A DNA stretch of 64,000 nucleotides from Yoonia sediminilitoris (GTDB lineage: Bacteria > Pseudomonadota > Alphaproteobacteria > Rhodobacterales > Rhodobacteraceae): contig NZ_QBUD01000001.1 of the NCBI RefSeq assembly GCF_003058085.1, positions 620,001 through 684,000 on the forward strand, given 5' to 3'. The notes under the pieces were generated by a model. That model saw only the letters and a list, made by a program, of their open reading frames with translations, was not told the DNA's origin and did not search any database. Below, piece after piece: positions 36,807-47,449 of this stretch. Positions within the stretch are counted from its first letter, which is position 1; the number at the start of each line of letters is the position of its first letter. The position numbers and the translations under genes were made by a program.

Positions 36807-38092
36807 TGCTCAAAGACGAAAACCGGATTTTCACGAACCTTTACGGCATGCATGACCGGACCCTTGCAGGTGCGCAAAAGCGTGGCCATTGGGATGGCAC
36901 GGCGGCCATTATCAAAAAGGGGCGCGACTGGATCATCAATGAGATGAAATCTTCCGGCCTGCGTGGCCGTGGTGGCGCGGGTTTCCCGACGGGCCTGAAG
37001 TGGTCGTTCATGCCCAAGGAAAGCGATGGTCGCCCCGCCTATCTGGTGGTGAATGCCGACGAATCAGAGCCCGGCACCTGCAAAGACCGCGAAATCATGC
37101 GCCACGATCCGCACACGCTGATCGAAGGGTGCCTGATCGCGTCCTTCGCGATGAATGCCAATGCCTGCTACATCTATATCCGTGGCGAATACATCCGCGA
37201 AAAGGAAGCGCTGCAAGCGGCGATCGACGAATGTTATGCCGCCGGCTTTGTGGGCAAGAACGCGGCGAAATCCGGCTGGGACTTCGACATTTATCTGACC
37301 CACGGTGCCGGTGCCTATATCTGTGGCGAAGAAACCGCGCTGCTTGAAAGTCTTGAGGGCAAAAAAGGCATGCCGCGGATGAAGCCGCCTTTTCCCGCAG
37401 GAGCGGGCCTCTATGGCTGCCCGACGACAGTGAACAACGTCGAATCAATCGCAGTCGTGCCAACGATCCTGCGCCGCGGTGGCGACTGGTTCGCCGGAAT
37501 GGGGCGGGCCAACAACGCGGGTACAAAACTGTTTGCGATCTCGGGCCACGTCAACAACCCCTGCGTCGTCGAAGAAGAGATGTCGATTTCCTTCGAAGAG
37601 TTGATCGAAAAGCACTGCGGCGGCATTCGCGGCGGATGGAGCAACCTCAAGGCGGTCATTCCCGGCGGCTCGTCCGTGCCGTGTGTGCGTGGTGAAAACA
37701 TGCGCGATGCAATCATGGACTTTGACGCGCTCAAGGAAAAAGGGTCATCGCTGGGTACCGCTGCTGTCATCGTGATGGACCAGTCCACCGACATGATCAA
37801 AAACATCTGGCGACTGTCCAAGTTCTACAAGCACGAAAGCTGCGGCCAGTGTACGCCCTGCCGCGAAGGCACCGGCTGGATGATGCGGGTTATGGAACGT
37901 CTGGTCAAAGGCGATGCATCGGTCGAGGAAATCGATATGCTTCTGGATGTGACCAAACAGGTCGAGGGCCATACGATCTGTGCCCTGGGTGACGCGGCAG
38001 CATGGCCCATTCAGGGGCTTATCAAGAATTTCCGGGACGAAATCGAAGACCGGATCAAACATAAACGTGTCGCGGGGATTGCAGCAGAATGA
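36806..38092 (+). CDS. nuoF: NADH-quinone oxidoreductase subunit F (NADH/FMN binding)
   Basis: The 51-kDa subunit of complex I, binding NADH, FMN and [4Fe-4S] cluster N3. The glycine-rich NADH/FMN loop [16 protein letters not shown] is near residues 52-67; [15 protein letters not shown] and [21 protein letters not shown] follow, and the N3 cysteines lie in [15 protein letters not shown] with the fourth near [11 protein letters not shown] 36806 gives 428 residues, usual for alphaproteobacteria. It overlaps the preceding DUF5337-type gene by one base. Confidence 0.98.
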   Translation: MLKDENRIFTNLYGMHDRTLAGAQKRGHWDGTAAIIKKGRDWIINEMKSSGLRGRGGAGFPTGLKWSFMPKESDGRPAYLVVNADESEPGTCKDREIMRHDPHTLIEGCLIASFAMNANACYIYIRGEYIREKEALQAAIDECYAAGFVGKNAAKSGWDFDIYLTHGAGAYICGEETALLESLEGKKGMPRMKPPFPAGAGLYGCPTTVNNVESIAVVPTILRRGGDWFAGMGRANNAGTKLFAISGHVNNPCVVEEEMSISFEELIEKHCGGIRGGWSNLKAVIPGGSSVPCVRGENMRDAIMDFDALKEKGSSLGTAAVIVMDQSTDMIKNIWRLSKFYKHESCGQCTPCREGTGWMMRVMERLVKGDASVEEIDMLLDVTKQVEGHTICALGDAAAWPIQGLIKNFRDEIEDRIKHKRVAGIAAE

Positions 38093-38502
38093 TGAGAAAA
38101 CTGATGATCGTGGGCGCAGCGTTGGCCGTGACCGCCTGTTCAACCGGCCCACAGCCAGCGCGCCCGTTTGATGACCCGGCTGTGCAAAAGCTCTATAACA
38201 TGCCAACACCGGAGTACTACGCGACATTGAAAATCGCGACGATGGTGGCGCAGAACTGCGCCCGCTATAGCTACGATTCCGCGCTGGATCTTATGGTGAA
38301 TGAAAAACGCAATGAAGTCGGGCGCGGGTCCTTGTCAGCGCTGAGCCTGCGGAACGCGATTGATCTTGAAACGGAAGTCAGCCAGCGCAGTTTTGCTGCA
38401 AAACACGGGGTTGAATTGACCGGGGCTGACCTATGCATGGCAGCGGATGCCGAAAGCCTTGAAAACAGTGCCATTGCAGCGGTGCTTGTTCCTGTGGGAT
38501 AG
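38089..38502 (+). CDS. Small lipoprotein in the nuo operon
   Basis: A 137-residue lipoprotein overlapping the end of nuoF by four bases (ATGA). The signal peptide [17 protein letters not shown] has the lipobox cysteine at residue 17. The mature part is mostly helical with two further cysteines (QNCARYSYD and ADLCMAAD) that could form a disulfide. I recognise no domain. The tight coupling to nuoF makes co-expression with complex I certain if the operon model is right. Confidence 0.72.
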   Translation: MMRKLMIVGAALAVTACSTGPQPARPFDDPAVQKLYNMPTPEYYATLKIATMVAQNCARYSYDSALDLMVNEKRNEVGRGSLSALSLRNAIDLETEVSQRSFAAKHGVELTGADLCMAADAESLENSAIAAVLVPVG

Positions 38503-38530
38503 CCAAATGGCAGCAACACAGATCCTTGAC

Positions 38531-38556
38531 AGGGCCGCGCACATTGGCGCGGCCCT
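38531..38556 (+). terminator. Strong hairpin after nuoF-lipoprotein, terminator or attenuator-like
   Basis: AGGGCCGCGC and GCGCGGCCCT form a perfect 10-bp GC-rich stem around a 6-base loop (ACATTG), followed by TCTCAC with few T residues. It lies within the nuo operon, so it could reduce readthrough to nuoG or protect the upstream mRNA. Confidence 0.5.
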
Positions 38557-38620
38557 TCTCACACGTGCCGCTTGCGGGTTGCCCGCGTGGTTCACGGAAC
38601 CAGCGGTGTGGACCTAGGCG

Positions 38621-39073
38621 ATGCATTTGGCGGAACTCAATATCGGGCGATTGCTTGCACCGACCGATGACCCGCGCGTCGCGGAATTCATGGACAATCT
38701 TGACCGGATCAACGGTCTGGGCAAACGGATGCCAGGATTTGTGTGGATGATGGAAGGATCAGGCGCGCCGGGGCGCGGCAATACTGACGCTTGCATTGAT
38801 GGGGACCCGCAATTCGTGGCAAACCTGTCGGTCTGGAAAACCCCGGCACAGTTGCGCCTGTTTGTTTTTGATACGCTGCATGCAAAATTCATGGACCGCG
38901 GCAAGGAGTGGTTCGAAGACCTTGTGCAGATGCATTTTGTCATGTGGTGGGTGGCCGAAGGGACGCAACCCACGCTGGATAACGCTCTGAAAAAGCTGGC
39001 CTATCGGGACAAGCACGGGGATAGCGACCAAGCCTTTGGCTGGGACTGGATTACACCAGAGGCCAAACCGTAA
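38621..39073 (+). CDS. DUF3291-family protein
   Basis: A 150-residue cytoplasmic protein of the DUF3291 type, a ferredoxin-like fold related to dimeric alpha/beta-barrel proteins. Family-like features are HLAELNIGRLLAPTDDPRVAEFMDNLDRIN at the start, GFVWMMEGSG, NLSVWKTPAQLRLFVF and a tryptophan-rich VMWWVAEGTQPTLDNALKKL. No catalytic residues are known for the family. ATG 38621 lies 64 bases after the strong hairpin. It sits among nuo genes without an evident role in complex I. Confidence 0.8.
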   Translation: MHLAELNIGRLLAPTDDPRVAEFMDNLDRINGLGKRMPGFVWMMEGSGAPGRGNTDACIDGDPQFVANLSVWKTPAQLRLFVFDTLHAKFMDRGKEWFEDLVQMHFVMWWVAEGTQPTLDNALKKLAYRDKHGDSDQAFGWDWITPEAKP

Positions 39074-39188
39074 GATGGGTTTTAACCCATCAACGTCCGT
39101 GAAAATGATCTCATGATATTGAATAGCGTGGGCAAACTCACAACTTGATCGCAACGAACGGCGACAGGTAGTCAGCAGGAGAACTGGC

Positions 39189-39587
39189 ATGGCAAAATTA
39201 ATCACTTCCGTTGCACTACTGGCGGTTCTGGCGACCAGCGGGGCCGCGGCGCAGACCGCACTCAGGGATGTGGCGCGGGTGCGTGATGGCATTATTCAGG
39301 TTGGCATGGCCTACGAAATTTCCGAACAATGCAGTAGTATCAGTGCCCGTCTTCTGCGCGGGCTAAGCTTCCTTCAGGAACTGAAATCCTATGCCAAATC
39401 GCAGGGCTTTTCCGACGCGGAAATCGAAGCCTATGTGGATGACCGTGCCGAAAAGCGCAAGCTGGAGCGGATTGCGCGCCAGCAGTTGGCCGCACTGGGG
39501 GCTGTTGATGGCCGCCCTGCCACCTATTGCAGGGTAGGACGTAATCAAATTGCCCAAAATACACGCGTTGGCTGGATGCTGCGTTAA
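39189..39587 (+). CDS. DUF5333-type exported protein
   Basis: A 132-residue exported protein. The signal peptide MAKLITSVALLAVLATSGAAA is cleaved near residue 21; the mature part is helical with conserved features of the DUF5333 group seen in Rhodobacterales nuo operons (LRDVARVRDGIIQVGMAYEISEQCSS, and a second cysteine near the C-terminus in ATYCRVGRNQ). AGCAGGAGAA precedes ATG 39189. It should act in the periplasm; its contribution to complex I is unknown. Confidence 0.75.
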   Translation: MAKLITSVALLAVLATSGAAAQTALRDVARVRDGIIQVGMAYEISEQCSSISARLLRGLSFLQELKSYAKSQGFSDAEIEAYVDDRAEKRKLERIARQQLAALGAVDGRPATYCRVGRNQIAQNTRVGWMLR

Positions 39588-39725
39588 GCTTCCGTTAGCG
39601 CGGTACAATTTGCTGAATTATTTCCCGATCAGACTGGCATCGCCGCCCTTGTCGCGTTAGAAGTCGAGCCAACGCGCCTTGTCTGTTTAAGTCTCGGGCG
39701 CGAGAGGGAACATATAAGGCACGCC

Positions 39726-41744
39726 ATGTCTGATCTGCGCAAAGTTGTCATTGACGGAACTGAGGTCGAAGTTGACGGGGCGATGACCCTGATTCAGGCC
39801 TGTGAAGAAGCGGGTATCGAAATCCCGCGTTTTTGCTATCATGAACGGCTTTCCATCGCAGGCAACTGTCGCATGTGCCTTGTCGAGGTGGTGGGTGGCC
39901 CGCCCAAACCTGCCGCGTCTTGCGCGATGCAGGTCCGCGACCTGCGACCCGGCCCCGAAGGCCAACCGCCCGTCGTCAGGACAAATTCGCCCATGGTCAA
40001 AAAGGCCCGTGAGGGGGTCATGGAATTCCTGCTGATCAACCATCCGCTGGATTGCCCGATCTGCGATCAGGGCGGCGAATGTGATTTGCAGGATCAGGCG
40101 ATGGCCTATGGCGTCGATTTCAGCCGGTTCCGGGAACCCAAGCGCGCCACCGAAGATCTTGATCTCGGGCCACTTGTCGAAACCCATATGACGCGCTGCA
40201 TTTCCTGCACCCGTTGCGTGCGCTTCACCACCGAGGTGGCGGGCATTCACCAGATGGGCCAGACAGGGCGTGGCGAAGATGCGGAAATCACCAGCTATCT
40301 GGGTGAAACGCTCGATTCCAACATGCAAGGCAATATCATTGACCTGTGCCCCGTCGGCGCGCTGGTCAGTAAGCCCTACGCCTTTACCGCGCGGCCTTGG
40401 GAATTGACCAAGACAGAATCAATCGACGTGATGGATGCGCTTGGGTCAAACATCCGTGTCGATACCAAAGGCCGCGAAGTCATGCGCTTCCTGCCGCGCA
40501 ACCACGATGGCGTGAACGAGGAGTGGATTTCCGACAAGACGCGCTTCGTCTGGGACGGGCTGCGCAAGCAGCGGCTTGATACACCCTACATTCGCGAAAA
40601 CGGGAAGCTGCGCAAAGCGAGTTGGGGAGAGGCGCTGTCAGCCGCTGCCGCCGCGATGAAGGGCAAGAAGGTCGCAGGACTTGTGGGGGATCTGGCCCCG
40701 GTCGAGGCTGCGTTCGCGCTCAAGCAGTTGATCGAAGGGCAGGGCGGCCATGTCGAATGCCGCACTGACGGTGCCAAGCTGCCCGTCGGCAACAGGTCTG
40801 CTTACGTCGGCAATGCCAGCATCGAAGATATTGATGATGCGGAAATGATTATGCTGATCGGCACCAACCCGCGCGACGAAGCGCCGGTTTTGAATGCGCG
40901 TATCCGCAAGGCATGGTCACGCGGCGCAAAGGTTGCGCGCATTGGCCCTGACGCCGATTTGACATTTGATGTGTCCACGATTGGTGCGGGGCGTGATGAC
41001 CTGACCAAGCTGGCGGCAATGGATCATTCCGACAAACATGGTGTGCCCGGTGTGATGATCGTTGGTCAGGGTGCTTTGAATGAAGCCGATGGCGAAGCCG
41101 TGCTTAGCCAGGCCATGAAGGCAGCCGAAGCCGCGCAATCGAAGTTGCTGATCCTGCACACCGCCGCCAGTCGCGTGGGCGCCATGGACGTGGATGCTGT
41201 GACCGAAGGCGGTCTGGAGGCTGCACTTGAGGGGGCCGAGGTAGTTTACAACCTTGGTGCCGATGAAGTGGAGATCGCACCCGGTGCATTTGTGATCTAT
41301 CAGGGCAGCCACGGTGATCGTGGGGCGCATCGCGCCGATATCATTCTGCCTGGTGCCGCCTACACGGAAGAAAACGGTCTGTTCGTCAATACCGAAGGAC
41401 GTCCGCAACTTGCGCTGCGCGCGAGCTTCCCGCCGGGCGAGGCCAAGGAAAACTGGGCCATCCTGCGTGCGCTCTCTGCTGATCTGGATGCAACTTTGCC
41501 CTACGATAGCATGGCGCAACTGCGGCAGGCGCTGGTCAAAGCGCATCCGCATCTTAGCCATATTGACCAAGTGCCGGAAAACGAATGGCAGCCGCTTCCT
41601 GTGAAAAAACCGGGTAAGGCTGATTTCCGCTATGCAATTAGCGATTTCTACCTGACGAACCCGATTGCACGTGCATCCAGCCTGATGGCTGAACTCAGTG
41701 CGGGCGTCAAAGCACGCAAAAATACGCCTATGGCGGCGGAATAA
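39726..41744 (+). CDS. nuoG: NADH-quinone oxidoreductase subunit G
   Basis: The 75-kDa iron-sulfur subunit of complex I. The N-terminal [2Fe-2S] cluster N1b has cysteines in [21 protein letters not shown]; the His-Cys3 N5 motif is in [19 protein letters not shown], and N4 in [14 protein letters not shown] with DLCPVGAL. The C-terminal half is the molybdopterin-oxidoreductase-like domain, without obvious extra cluster cysteines. At 672 residues it is typical for alphaproteobacteria. The gene is preceded by a 138-base gap, wider than most in this operon. Confidence 0.97.
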   Translation: MSDLRKVVIDGTEVEVDGAMTLIQACEEAGIEIPRFCYHERLSIAGNCRMCLVEVVGGPPKPAASCAMQVRDLRPGPEGQPPVVRTNSPMVKKAREGVMEFLLINHPLDCPICDQGGECDLQDQAMAYGVDFSRFREPKRATEDLDLGPLVETHMTRCISCTRCVRFTTEVAGIHQMGQTGRGEDAEITSYLGETLDSNMQGNIIDLCPVGALVSKPYAFTARPWELTKTESIDVMDALGSNIRVDTKGREVMRFLPRNHDGVNEEWISDKTRFVWDGLRKQRLDTPYIRENGKLRKASWGEALSAAAAAMKGKKVAGLVGDLAPVEAAFALKQLIEGQGGHVECRTDGAKLPVGNRSAYVGNASIEDIDDAEMIMLIGTNPRDEAPVLNARIRKAWSRGAKVARIGPDADLTFDVSTIGAGRDDLTKLAAMDHSDKHGVPGVMIVGQGALNEADGEAVLSQAMKAAEAAQSKLLILHTAASRVGAMDVDAVTEGGLEAALEGAEVVYNLGADEVEIAPGAFVIYQGSHGDRGAHRADIILPGAAYTEENGLFVNTEGRPQLALRASFPPGEAKENWAILRALSADLDATLPYDSMAQLRQALVKAHPHLSHIDQVPENEWQPLPVKKPGKADFRYAISDFYLTNPIARASSLMAELSAGVKARKNTPMAAE

Positions 41745-41755
41745 GGGACCGAAGC

Positions 41756-42811
41756 ATGGTTGATTTCTTCACCAATACCAACCTTGGCATCGTCCTTGTG
41801 ATCCTTGGGCAATGTTTGTTGCTGTTGGTCCCGATCCTCGTGGCACTTGCATTTCTGATGTACGCGGACCGCAAGGTTTGGGCTGCCGTGCAAATCCGCA
41901 AGGGTCCCAATGTTGTCGGGCCGTTCGGCCTGCTGCAATCCTTTGCGGATTTCCTCAAGTATATTGTCAAGGAAATCGTGGTTCCTGCGGGCGCGGACAA
42001 GGCTGTGTTCTTTCTCGCCCCGATGATCGCCTTTGTGCTGGCGGTGATTTCATGGGCGGTGATCCCGTTCAATGACGGTTGGGTTTTGGCCGACATCAAT
42101 GTAGCCATTCTCTATATTTTTGCCATTGGCTCGCTCGAAGTCTATGGCGTTATCATGGGCGGCTGGGCGTCGAATTCCAAATATCCGTTTCTGGGCTCGC
42201 TCCGTTCTGCCGCGCAGATGATTTCCTACGAAGTATCCATCGGGCTGATCATTGTGGGAATCATCATTTCGACTAATTCGATGAATTTCGGGGATATCGT
42301 GGCGGCGCAATCCGGTGCAGGCTTCTTGAGCTGGTACATCATCCCGCATTTCCCGATGTTCTTTTTGTTCTTTGTCAGCGCGTTGGCAGAAACCAATCGA
42401 CCACCATTTGACCTGCCAGAGGCGGAATCAGAACTGGTTGCGGGCTATCAGGTGGAATATTCCTCGACCCCGTTCCTGTTGTTCATGATCGGCGAGTTGA
42501 TGGCCGTGGTGCTGATGTGCGCGCTGGTGTCGCTGTTGTTCCTTGGCGGATGGTTGTCACCAATTCCGGGGGTCAGCGAATGGTGGATCCTCGGCGACGG
42601 GCCGCACTGGATGGTCCTGAAGATGGTGTTCTGCTTCTTCATTTTCGCGATGGTCAAGGCGATCACGCCACGCTACCGCTATGACCAGCTGATGCGGATC
42701 GGCTGGAAGGTCTTCCTGCCGCTGTCACTGGCTTGGGTCGTGATTGTCGCATTCCTTGCAAAATTCGAAGTGCTTGGTGGTTTCTGGGCACGCTGGGCGA
42801 TTGGAGCCTGA
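41756..42811 (+). CDS. nuoH: NADH-quinone oxidoreductase subunit H
   Basis: A membrane subunit of complex I that links the quinone site to the proton-pumping modules. It has about eight hydrophobic helices with the conserved loop [35 protein letters not shown] near residues 34-68 and the acidic [29 protein letters not shown] loop near 205-233. The length is 351. It starts 11 bases after nuoG and ends 1 base before nuoI. Confidence 0.98.
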   Translation: MVDFFTNTNLGIVLVILGQCLLLLVPILVALAFLMYADRKVWAAVQIRKGPNVVGPFGLLQSFADFLKYIVKEIVVPAGADKAVFFLAPMIAFVLAVISWAVIPFNDGWVLADINVAILYIFAIGSLEVYGVIMGGWASNSKYPFLGSLRSAAQMISYEVSIGLIIVGIIISTNSMNFGDIVAAQSGAGFLSWYIIPHFPMFFLFFVSALAETNRPPFDLPEAESELVAGYQVEYSSTPFLLFMIGELMAVVLMCALVSLLFLGGWLSPIPGVSEWWILGDGPHWMVLKMVFCFFIFAMVKAITPRYRYDQLMRIGWKVFLPLSLAWVVIVAFLAKFEVLGGFWARWAIGA

Positions 42812-42812
42812 T

Positions 42813-43307
42813 ATGACGCAAATCGATTATAACCGCGCAGCCAAATACTTCCTGTTGCAGGATGTCTGGCAGGGTTTCAAATTGGGGATGAAGTATTTCT
42901 TTACGCCAAAGGCGACCGTGAACTATCCGCATGAAAAGGGACCGCTTTCCCCCCGTTTTCGCGGCGAACATGCCCTGCGCCGCTATCCCAACGGTGAAGA
43001 GCGCTGCATCGCCTGCAAATTGTGCGAGGCCGTGTGCCCTGCGCAGGCCATCACAATCGACGCAGAGCCGCGCGATGATGGGTCACGCCGCACAACGCGC
43101 TATGACATCGACATGACCAAATGCATCTACTGCGGTTTTTGTCAGGAAGCCTGCCCCGTGGATGCCATCGTCGAAGGCCCGAATTTCGAATTCAGCACCG
43201 AAACTCGTGAAGAGTTGTATTATGATAAGACCAAGTTGCTGGAAAACGGCGACCGCTGGGAATCAGAGATTGCGCGCAACCTTGAACTGGATGCGCCCTA
43301 CAGATGA
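42813..43307 (+). CDS. nuoI: NADH-quinone oxidoreductase subunit I
   Basis: The ferredoxin-like subunit carrying [4Fe-4S] clusters N6a and N6b in the peripheral arm. Two cluster motifs are clear: [17 protein letters not shown] and [20 protein letters not shown] 42813 gives 164 residues, as in other alphaproteobacteria. Its stop overlaps the next gene (ATGA), which is not a nuo gene. Confidence 0.98.
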   Translation: MTQIDYNRAAKYFLLQDVWQGFKLGMKYFFTPKATVNYPHEKGPLSPRFRGEHALRRYPNGEERCIACKLCEAVCPAQAITIDAEPRDDGSRRTTRYDIDMTKCIYCGFCQEACPVDAIVEGPNFEFSTETREELYYDKTKLLENGDRWESEIARNLELDAPYR

Positions 43308-43705
43308 GCGATCAAAACCCCTTTGAAGCGATGATGAAGCTGGGCCAGGATTGGGCCAAATCGATGAACATCGACGCGGATGCCTTTACTGCCAAGGGCT
43401 TTGAAAAGCTATGGCCGACGATGCCAAAGGAAACGATGGAGATGTTCTTTGGCAAGGGAATCAATCCTGACGGGCTGGATGCGAAGACCCGGTTGCTGTT
43501 GACGTTGGCCGCGCTCACTGTTCTGGGCGCGCAGGCCGAGGCACAGATCAGACTGACCATCCGCCACCTGGTCGAAGCGGATGCCACAAAACAAGAGATC
43601 GCCGAAGCCATTGCCCAGATGGGCATGTTCGCAGGTGTGCCTGCCATGACCAAGGCCATGGAACTTGCCAACGACGTATTGGACGAAAAGGACGAAGCCG
43701 AATGA
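43304..43705 (+). CDS. Carboxymuconolactone decarboxylase-like protein without cysteines
   Basis: A 133-residue helical protein of the carboxymuconolactone decarboxylase (AhpD-like) family: [53 protein letters not shown] matches the family core. The CxxC pair that makes AhpD-type members redox active is absent: the protein contains no cysteine, so peroxidase function is unlikely. It overlaps nuoI at its start and nuoJ at its end, both in ATGA, so it is translated with complex I. A structural or assembly role is an inference. Confidence 0.82.
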   Translation: MSDQNPFEAMMKLGQDWAKSMNIDADAFTAKGFEKLWPTMPKETMEMFFGKGINPDGLDAKTRLLLTLAALTVLGAQAEAQIRLTIRHLVEADATKQEIAEAIAQMGMFAGVPAMTKAMELANDVLDEKDEAE

Positions 43706-44307
43706 CAGTTTTTGCGTTCACCTTCTATCTGTTTGCGATCAGCACCCTGATCGGCGGCTTGTTCACCGTGGTGAGCCGTAATCCGGTGCACTCTGTGCTG
43801 TGGCTGATCCTCGCGTTCCTGTCATCCGCGGGGCTGTTCGTGATGCTTGGGGCAGAGTTTGTCGCAATGCTGCTAATCATCGTCTATGTAGGCGCTGTTG
43901 CTGTTCTGTTCTTGTTTGTTGTAATGATGCTCGACATCGATTTTGCTGCTCTCAAGGCGGAAATGACCAAATACTTGCCGCTTGCCCTGCTGATTGGCGT
44001 GGTCATCATCATGCAGCTTGCACTGGCACTTGGCGTTTGGGGTTTTGCGGATGGCGTGGATGGCCGTCTGGCCGCACCATCAGGTGACATGGACAATACC
44101 CGTGCGCTGGGTCTGTTAATTTATGACAAATATATCATGCTGTTCCAATTGGCAGGCCTGATCCTTCTGGTGGCCATGATTGGAGCCATCGTTCTGACCC
44201 TACGCCATCGTGTGGATGTCAAACGTCAGAACGTGATGGAGCAAATGTCGCGCGATCCGGCGATGGCAATGGAACTGCGAGACGTGAAGCCGGGGCAGGG
44301 GCTGTGA
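43702..44307 (+). CDS. nuoJ: NADH-quinone oxidoreductase subunit J
   Basis: A membrane subunit of complex I, 201 residues, with five hydrophobic helices. The conserved [37 protein letters not shown] segment (residues about 50-83) includes the pi-bulge helix region of the NuoJ family, followed by [17 protein letters not shown]. It overlaps the carboxymuconolactone-type gene at its start. Two AT-rich palindromes lie just after its stop. Confidence 0.97.
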   Translation: MTVFAFTFYLFAISTLIGGLFTVVSRNPVHSVLWLILAFLSSAGLFVMLGAEFVAMLLIIVYVGAVAVLFLFVVMMLDIDFAALKAEMTKYLPLALLIGVVIIMQLALALGVWGFADGVDGRLAAPSGDMDNTRALGLLIYDKYIMLFQLAGLILLVAMIGAIVLTLRHRVDVKRQNVMEQMSRDPAMAMELRDVKPGQGL

Positions 44308-44310
44308 CTG

Positions 44311-44332
44311 CAAATTTTTCTAGAAAAATTTG
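44311..44332. repeat. 22-bp perfect palindrome after nuoJ
   Basis: Arms CAAATTTTTCT and AGAAAAATTTG meet at a CTAG centre, 3 bases after the nuoJ stop codon. It can fold into a hairpin in RNA, but there is no U-tract after it. Confidence 0.8.
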
Positions 44333-44337
44333 GGCGG

Positions 44338-44359
44338 ATGAATTTTCTCGAAAATTCAT
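44338..44359. repeat. Second palindrome after nuoJ
   Basis: ATGAATTTTC and GAAAATTCAT form perfect 10-base arms around TC, 5 bases after the preceding palindrome. Same design and length as the first, with different arms. Confidence 0.75.
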
Positions 44360-44527
44360 TTTGGGTAGTTTGCCAATGTTTCACTGATAGTGGAAGCAAG
44401 ACGATAACTCTTTGAGGCCGTTCAGCGGCGCGACCGAAAGACAGATTTGAATGACCAAAGCAGTTTTCATAGACCACATCATCGCATCGGCGATGACCCG
44501 GTCATATGATACCGGGCAGGAGGCGGG

Positions 44528-45016
44528 ATGCGCATGACCTCGCTTGCTTTCGCATCTGCGACTGTTGTGTCAGGCTGTGCCTCTTCGTTTGAGTCGACCG
44601 TTTGTGCCCAGGTCATCCGCAGTCAGGGTGAACCTTTTGCCAGGTTTGAGGCGCTGCCCGCGCATGATCTGGGAAATGGTCGTGTCTTGACTGCAACCAG
44701 CCGTACGATGAAACAAGCTGCCGGCAACCTGGTTTTTGCAGACGATTTGATCCTGACCGATTGCCGCTCGGGCGAGCAACTGACTCTGACAAGTGCCAGC
44801 CGTAACGGCGGTGGGGAAACACTGGTGGATCAGCGAGCAGCAGCGCGGCAGATATTGAACAATGGGGCCGTGGGCCATATGGCCCAGTTGCGGTCAGACG
44901 CTGTTGCGCTGGGTATCCCTGCTGCCACATCGACCGGCACACAAGAGACCTGCGGTTGCAACGCGCTTTATCCTGAATTACGCGGCACCAAGACAGAATA
45001 CGAGGGACCCCGATGA
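44528..45016 (+). CDS. Lipoprotein between nuoJ and nuoK
   Basis: A 162-residue lipoprotein with signal peptide [17 protein letters not shown], lipobox cysteine at 17. The mature domain contains about four further cysteines (VCAQV, TDCRSG, ETCGCN) and ends [17 protein letters not shown] recognise no domain. AGGAGG lies 4 bases before ATG 44528 and 10 before ATG 44534, either of which could start. Its stop overlaps nuoK in ATGA. It follows a 220-base gap with two palindromes, so it may have its own transcript start. Confidence 0.72.
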   Translation: MRMTSLAFASATVVSGCASSFESTVCAQVIRSQGEPFARFEALPAHDLGNGRVLTATSRTMKQAAGNLVFADDLILTDCRSGEQLTLTSASRNGGGETLVDQRAAARQILNNGAVGHMAQLRSDAVALGIPAATSTGTQETCGCNALYPELRGTKTEYEGPR

Positions 45017-45318
45017 TCGGACTGGAACATTACCTCACAGTGGCGGCAGCCCTGTTTGTGATTGGCATCTTCGGGCTTTTCCTGAACCGAAAAAACGTCA
45101 TCATCCTGCTGATGAGCATCGAACTGATGCTGCTGGCGGTGAATATCAATCTGGTCGCTTTCTCCAGTTATCTGGGCGATCTGGTGGGGCAGGTCTTTAC
45201 CCTGTTCGTGCTGACCGTTGCCGCCGCAGAGGCCGCGATTGGCCTTGCCATTCTGGTTTGTTTCTTCCGCAATCGCGGGACCATCGACGTTGAAGACGTC
45301 AACGTGATGAAGGGCTGA
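45013..45318 (+). CDS. nuoK: NADH-quinone oxidoreductase subunit K
   Basis: A small proton-channel subunit of complex I, 101 residues, three membrane helices. The helix-2 signature [23 protein letters not shown] carries the conserved glutamate used in proton transfer, and a second glutamate is in [19 protein letters not shown]. It overlaps the preceding lipoprotein gene by four bases and is 4 bases from nuoL. Confidence 0.98.
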   Translation: MIGLEHYLTVAAALFVIGIFGLFLNRKNVIILLMSIELMLLAVNINLVAFSSYLGDLVGQVFTLFVLTVAAAEAAIGLAILVCFFRNRGTIDVEDVNVMKG

Positions 45319-45322
45319 ATTC

Positions 45323-47449
45323 ATGGAAACCATCATCCTTTTTGCCCCGCTTATTGGCGCGCTGATTTGTGGCTTTGGCTGGAAATTCATCGGTGAAGCC
45401 GCGGCCCAGTGGACGGCGACCGGCCTGCTGTTTTTGGCGGCTTTGCTGTCATGGATCGTGTTCCTGACATTTGATGCCTCTGCCCACCATAACGGCGGCT
45501 ACACGGTCACGGTTCTGCGCTGGATCGAAAGTGGCACCTTGTCGACGGACTGGGCGATCCGGATGGACCGTTTGACCGCTACGATGCTGATTGTAATCAC
45601 CACCGTGTCGGCATTGGTTCACCTTTATTCCTTTGGCTACATGGCCCATGACGACAACTTCAAGGAAGGCGAAAGCTATCGCCCGCGCTTCTTTGCCTAT
45701 CTGTCGTTCTTTACCTTTGCGATGTTGATGCTGGTGACGGCCGACAACCTTGTGCAAATGTTCTTTGGCTGGGAAGGCGTGGGCGTCGCGTCTTACCTGC
45801 TGATCGGTTTTTACTACCGCAAGCCGACGGCCAATGCCGCCGCGATCAAGGCGTTTGTCGTCAACCGTGTCGGTGACTTCGGTTTCGCGCTGGGTATCTT
45901 TGCCCTTTACATGGTGACCGACAGCATCCGGTTTGAAGATATCTTTGCCGCAATCCCTGGTCTGCAAGGCCAGACGATTAGCTTTATCGGCACCGAGTGG
46001 GACACGCTCAATCTGATCGCCGTCCTGCTGTTTATCGGCGCGATGGGCAAATCGGCGCAGTTGATCCTGCACACATGGCTGCCTGACGCGATGGAAGGCC
46101 CGACGCCCGTGTCGGCCCTGATCCACGCAGCGACCATGGTGACGGCGGGTGTTTTTCTTGTCTGCCGGATGTCGCCGCTGATGGAATATGCGCCGCAGGC
46201 GCAAAGCTTTATCGTGTGGCTGGGGGCATCGACCGCGTTCTTTGCCGCCACCGTGGGCCTTGTCCAGAACGATATCAAACGCGTCATTGCCTATTCGACC
46301 TGTTCGCAGTTGGGCTATATGTTCGTGGCAGCTGGCTTGGGTGTTTATTCAGTCGCCATGTTCCATCTGCTGACACATGCCTTTTTCAAGGCGATGCTGT
46401 TTCTTGGGGCCGGTTCGGTCATCCATGCGATGCATCACGAACAGGACATGCGCAACTATGGCGGCCTGCGCCACAAAATCCCCAAGACCTTCTGGATGAT
46501 GATGATCGGCACGCTGGCCATTACTGGCGTTGGCATTCCGTTGCTCTATATTGGCTTCCCCGTCGGCTTTGCCGGGTTCGTGTCAAAGGATGCGATCATC
46601 GAAAGCGCCTATGCGGGCACAGGCGGGGGGTACGCATTCTGGATGCTGCTGATCGCGGCCCTGATGACCAGTTTCTATAGCTGGCGTCTGATGTTCATGA
46701 CCTTCTTCGGGACCCCGCGCGGCGATACCCATACCCATGAACATGCCCACGAAAGCCCAATGACGATGTTGGCACCGCTCTATGTGCTCGCAGTGGGTGC
46801 GGTCCTGAGCGGGATGGTGTTTTACGGGTCATTCTTTGGCTACACGGACAAGGTCGGCAAATTCTTTGGCGTACCTTACGCTGTCGAAGGTGCGGAGCAT
46901 GCGGACGCAGGCCATGGCGATGATGCGGCACATAGCGATGAAGCCGCTGCGGAAGGCGATCATGCCAAGCCGCATTATGTGCTGACAGGTGAGCCTGGGC
47001 AGGGGGCTATTCATGCCAATCCTGACAATCATGTCCTGAACGACGCACATGAGGTATCCTGGCTAGTAAAGCTGTCGCCCTTCCTTGCGATGCTGACCGG
47101 GCTCGCGCTGGCTTACCAGATGTATATCCGCCGCCCTGAACTTCCTGCCAGACTGGCCGCACAACAGCGCCCGCTTTATCTTTTCTTGCTGAACAAATGG
47201 TACTTTGACGAAATCTACGATTTCATATTTGTCAAACCGGCCTTTGCGCTGGGGCGCATCCTGTGGAAGCAAGGCGATACGAAAACGATTGACGGGGGCA
47301 TCAACGGGCTGGCCATGGGGATTATTCCATTCTTTACGCGGCTCGCCGGACGGGCACAGTCGGGTTATCTGTTCACCTACGCCTTTGCGATGGTCCTTGG
47401 GCTGGCGGTGCTGCTGACGATTGTCTCTCTTGGCGGGGGGGCAGGCTAA
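45323..47449 (+). CDS. nuoL: NADH-quinone oxidoreductase subunit L
   Basis: The largest antiporter-like proton-pump subunit of complex I with its long lateral helix. Seen: the [42 protein letters not shown] block near residues 148-190, the pump motif [30 protein letters not shown], and [12 protein letters not shown]. At 708 residues it is slightly long because of two His/Asp-rich stretches: [10 protein letters not shown] near 468-477 and a His-, Asp- and Ala-rich loop at about 524-551. These look surface-exposed and metal-capable. It overlaps nuoM by one base. Confidence 0.98.
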   Translation: METIILFAPLIGALICGFGWKFIGEAAAQWTATGLLFLAALLSWIVFLTFDASAHHNGGYTVTVLRWIESGTLSTDWAIRMDRLTATMLIVITTVSALVHLYSFGYMAHDDNFKEGESYRPRFFAYLSFFTFAMLMLVTADNLVQMFFGWEGVGVASYLLIGFYYRKPTANAAAIKAFVVNRVGDFGFALGIFALYMVTDSIRFEDIFAAIPGLQGQTISFIGTEWDTLNLIAVLLFIGAMGKSAQLILHTWLPDAMEGPTPVSALIHAATMVTAGVFLVCRMSPLMEYAPQAQSFIVWLGASTAFFAATVGLVQNDIKRVIAYSTCSQLGYMFVAAGLGVYSVAMFHLLTHAFFKAMLFLGAGSVIHAMHHEQDMRNYGGLRHKIPKTFWMMMIGTLAITGVGIPLLYIGFPVGFAGFVSKDAIIESAYAGTGGGYAFWMLLIAALMTSFYSWRLMFMTFFGTPRGDTHTHEHAHESPMTMLAPLYVLAVGAVLSGMVFYGSFFGYTDKVGKFFGVPYAVEGAEHADAGHGDDAAHSDEAAAEGDHAKPHYVLTGEPGQGAIHANPDNHVLNDAHEVSWLVKLSPFLAMLTGLALAYQMYIRRPELPARLAAQQRPLYLFLLNKWYFDEIYDFIFVKPAFALGRILWKQGDTKTIDGGINGLAMGIIPFFTRLAGRAQSGYLFTYAFAMVLGLAVLLTIVSLGGGAG

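Noticed and set aside
44451..44537. A 28-codon leader frame overlapping ATG 44534 in ATGA
   Set aside because: Too short, with no convincing ribosome site and no regulatory codon pattern.
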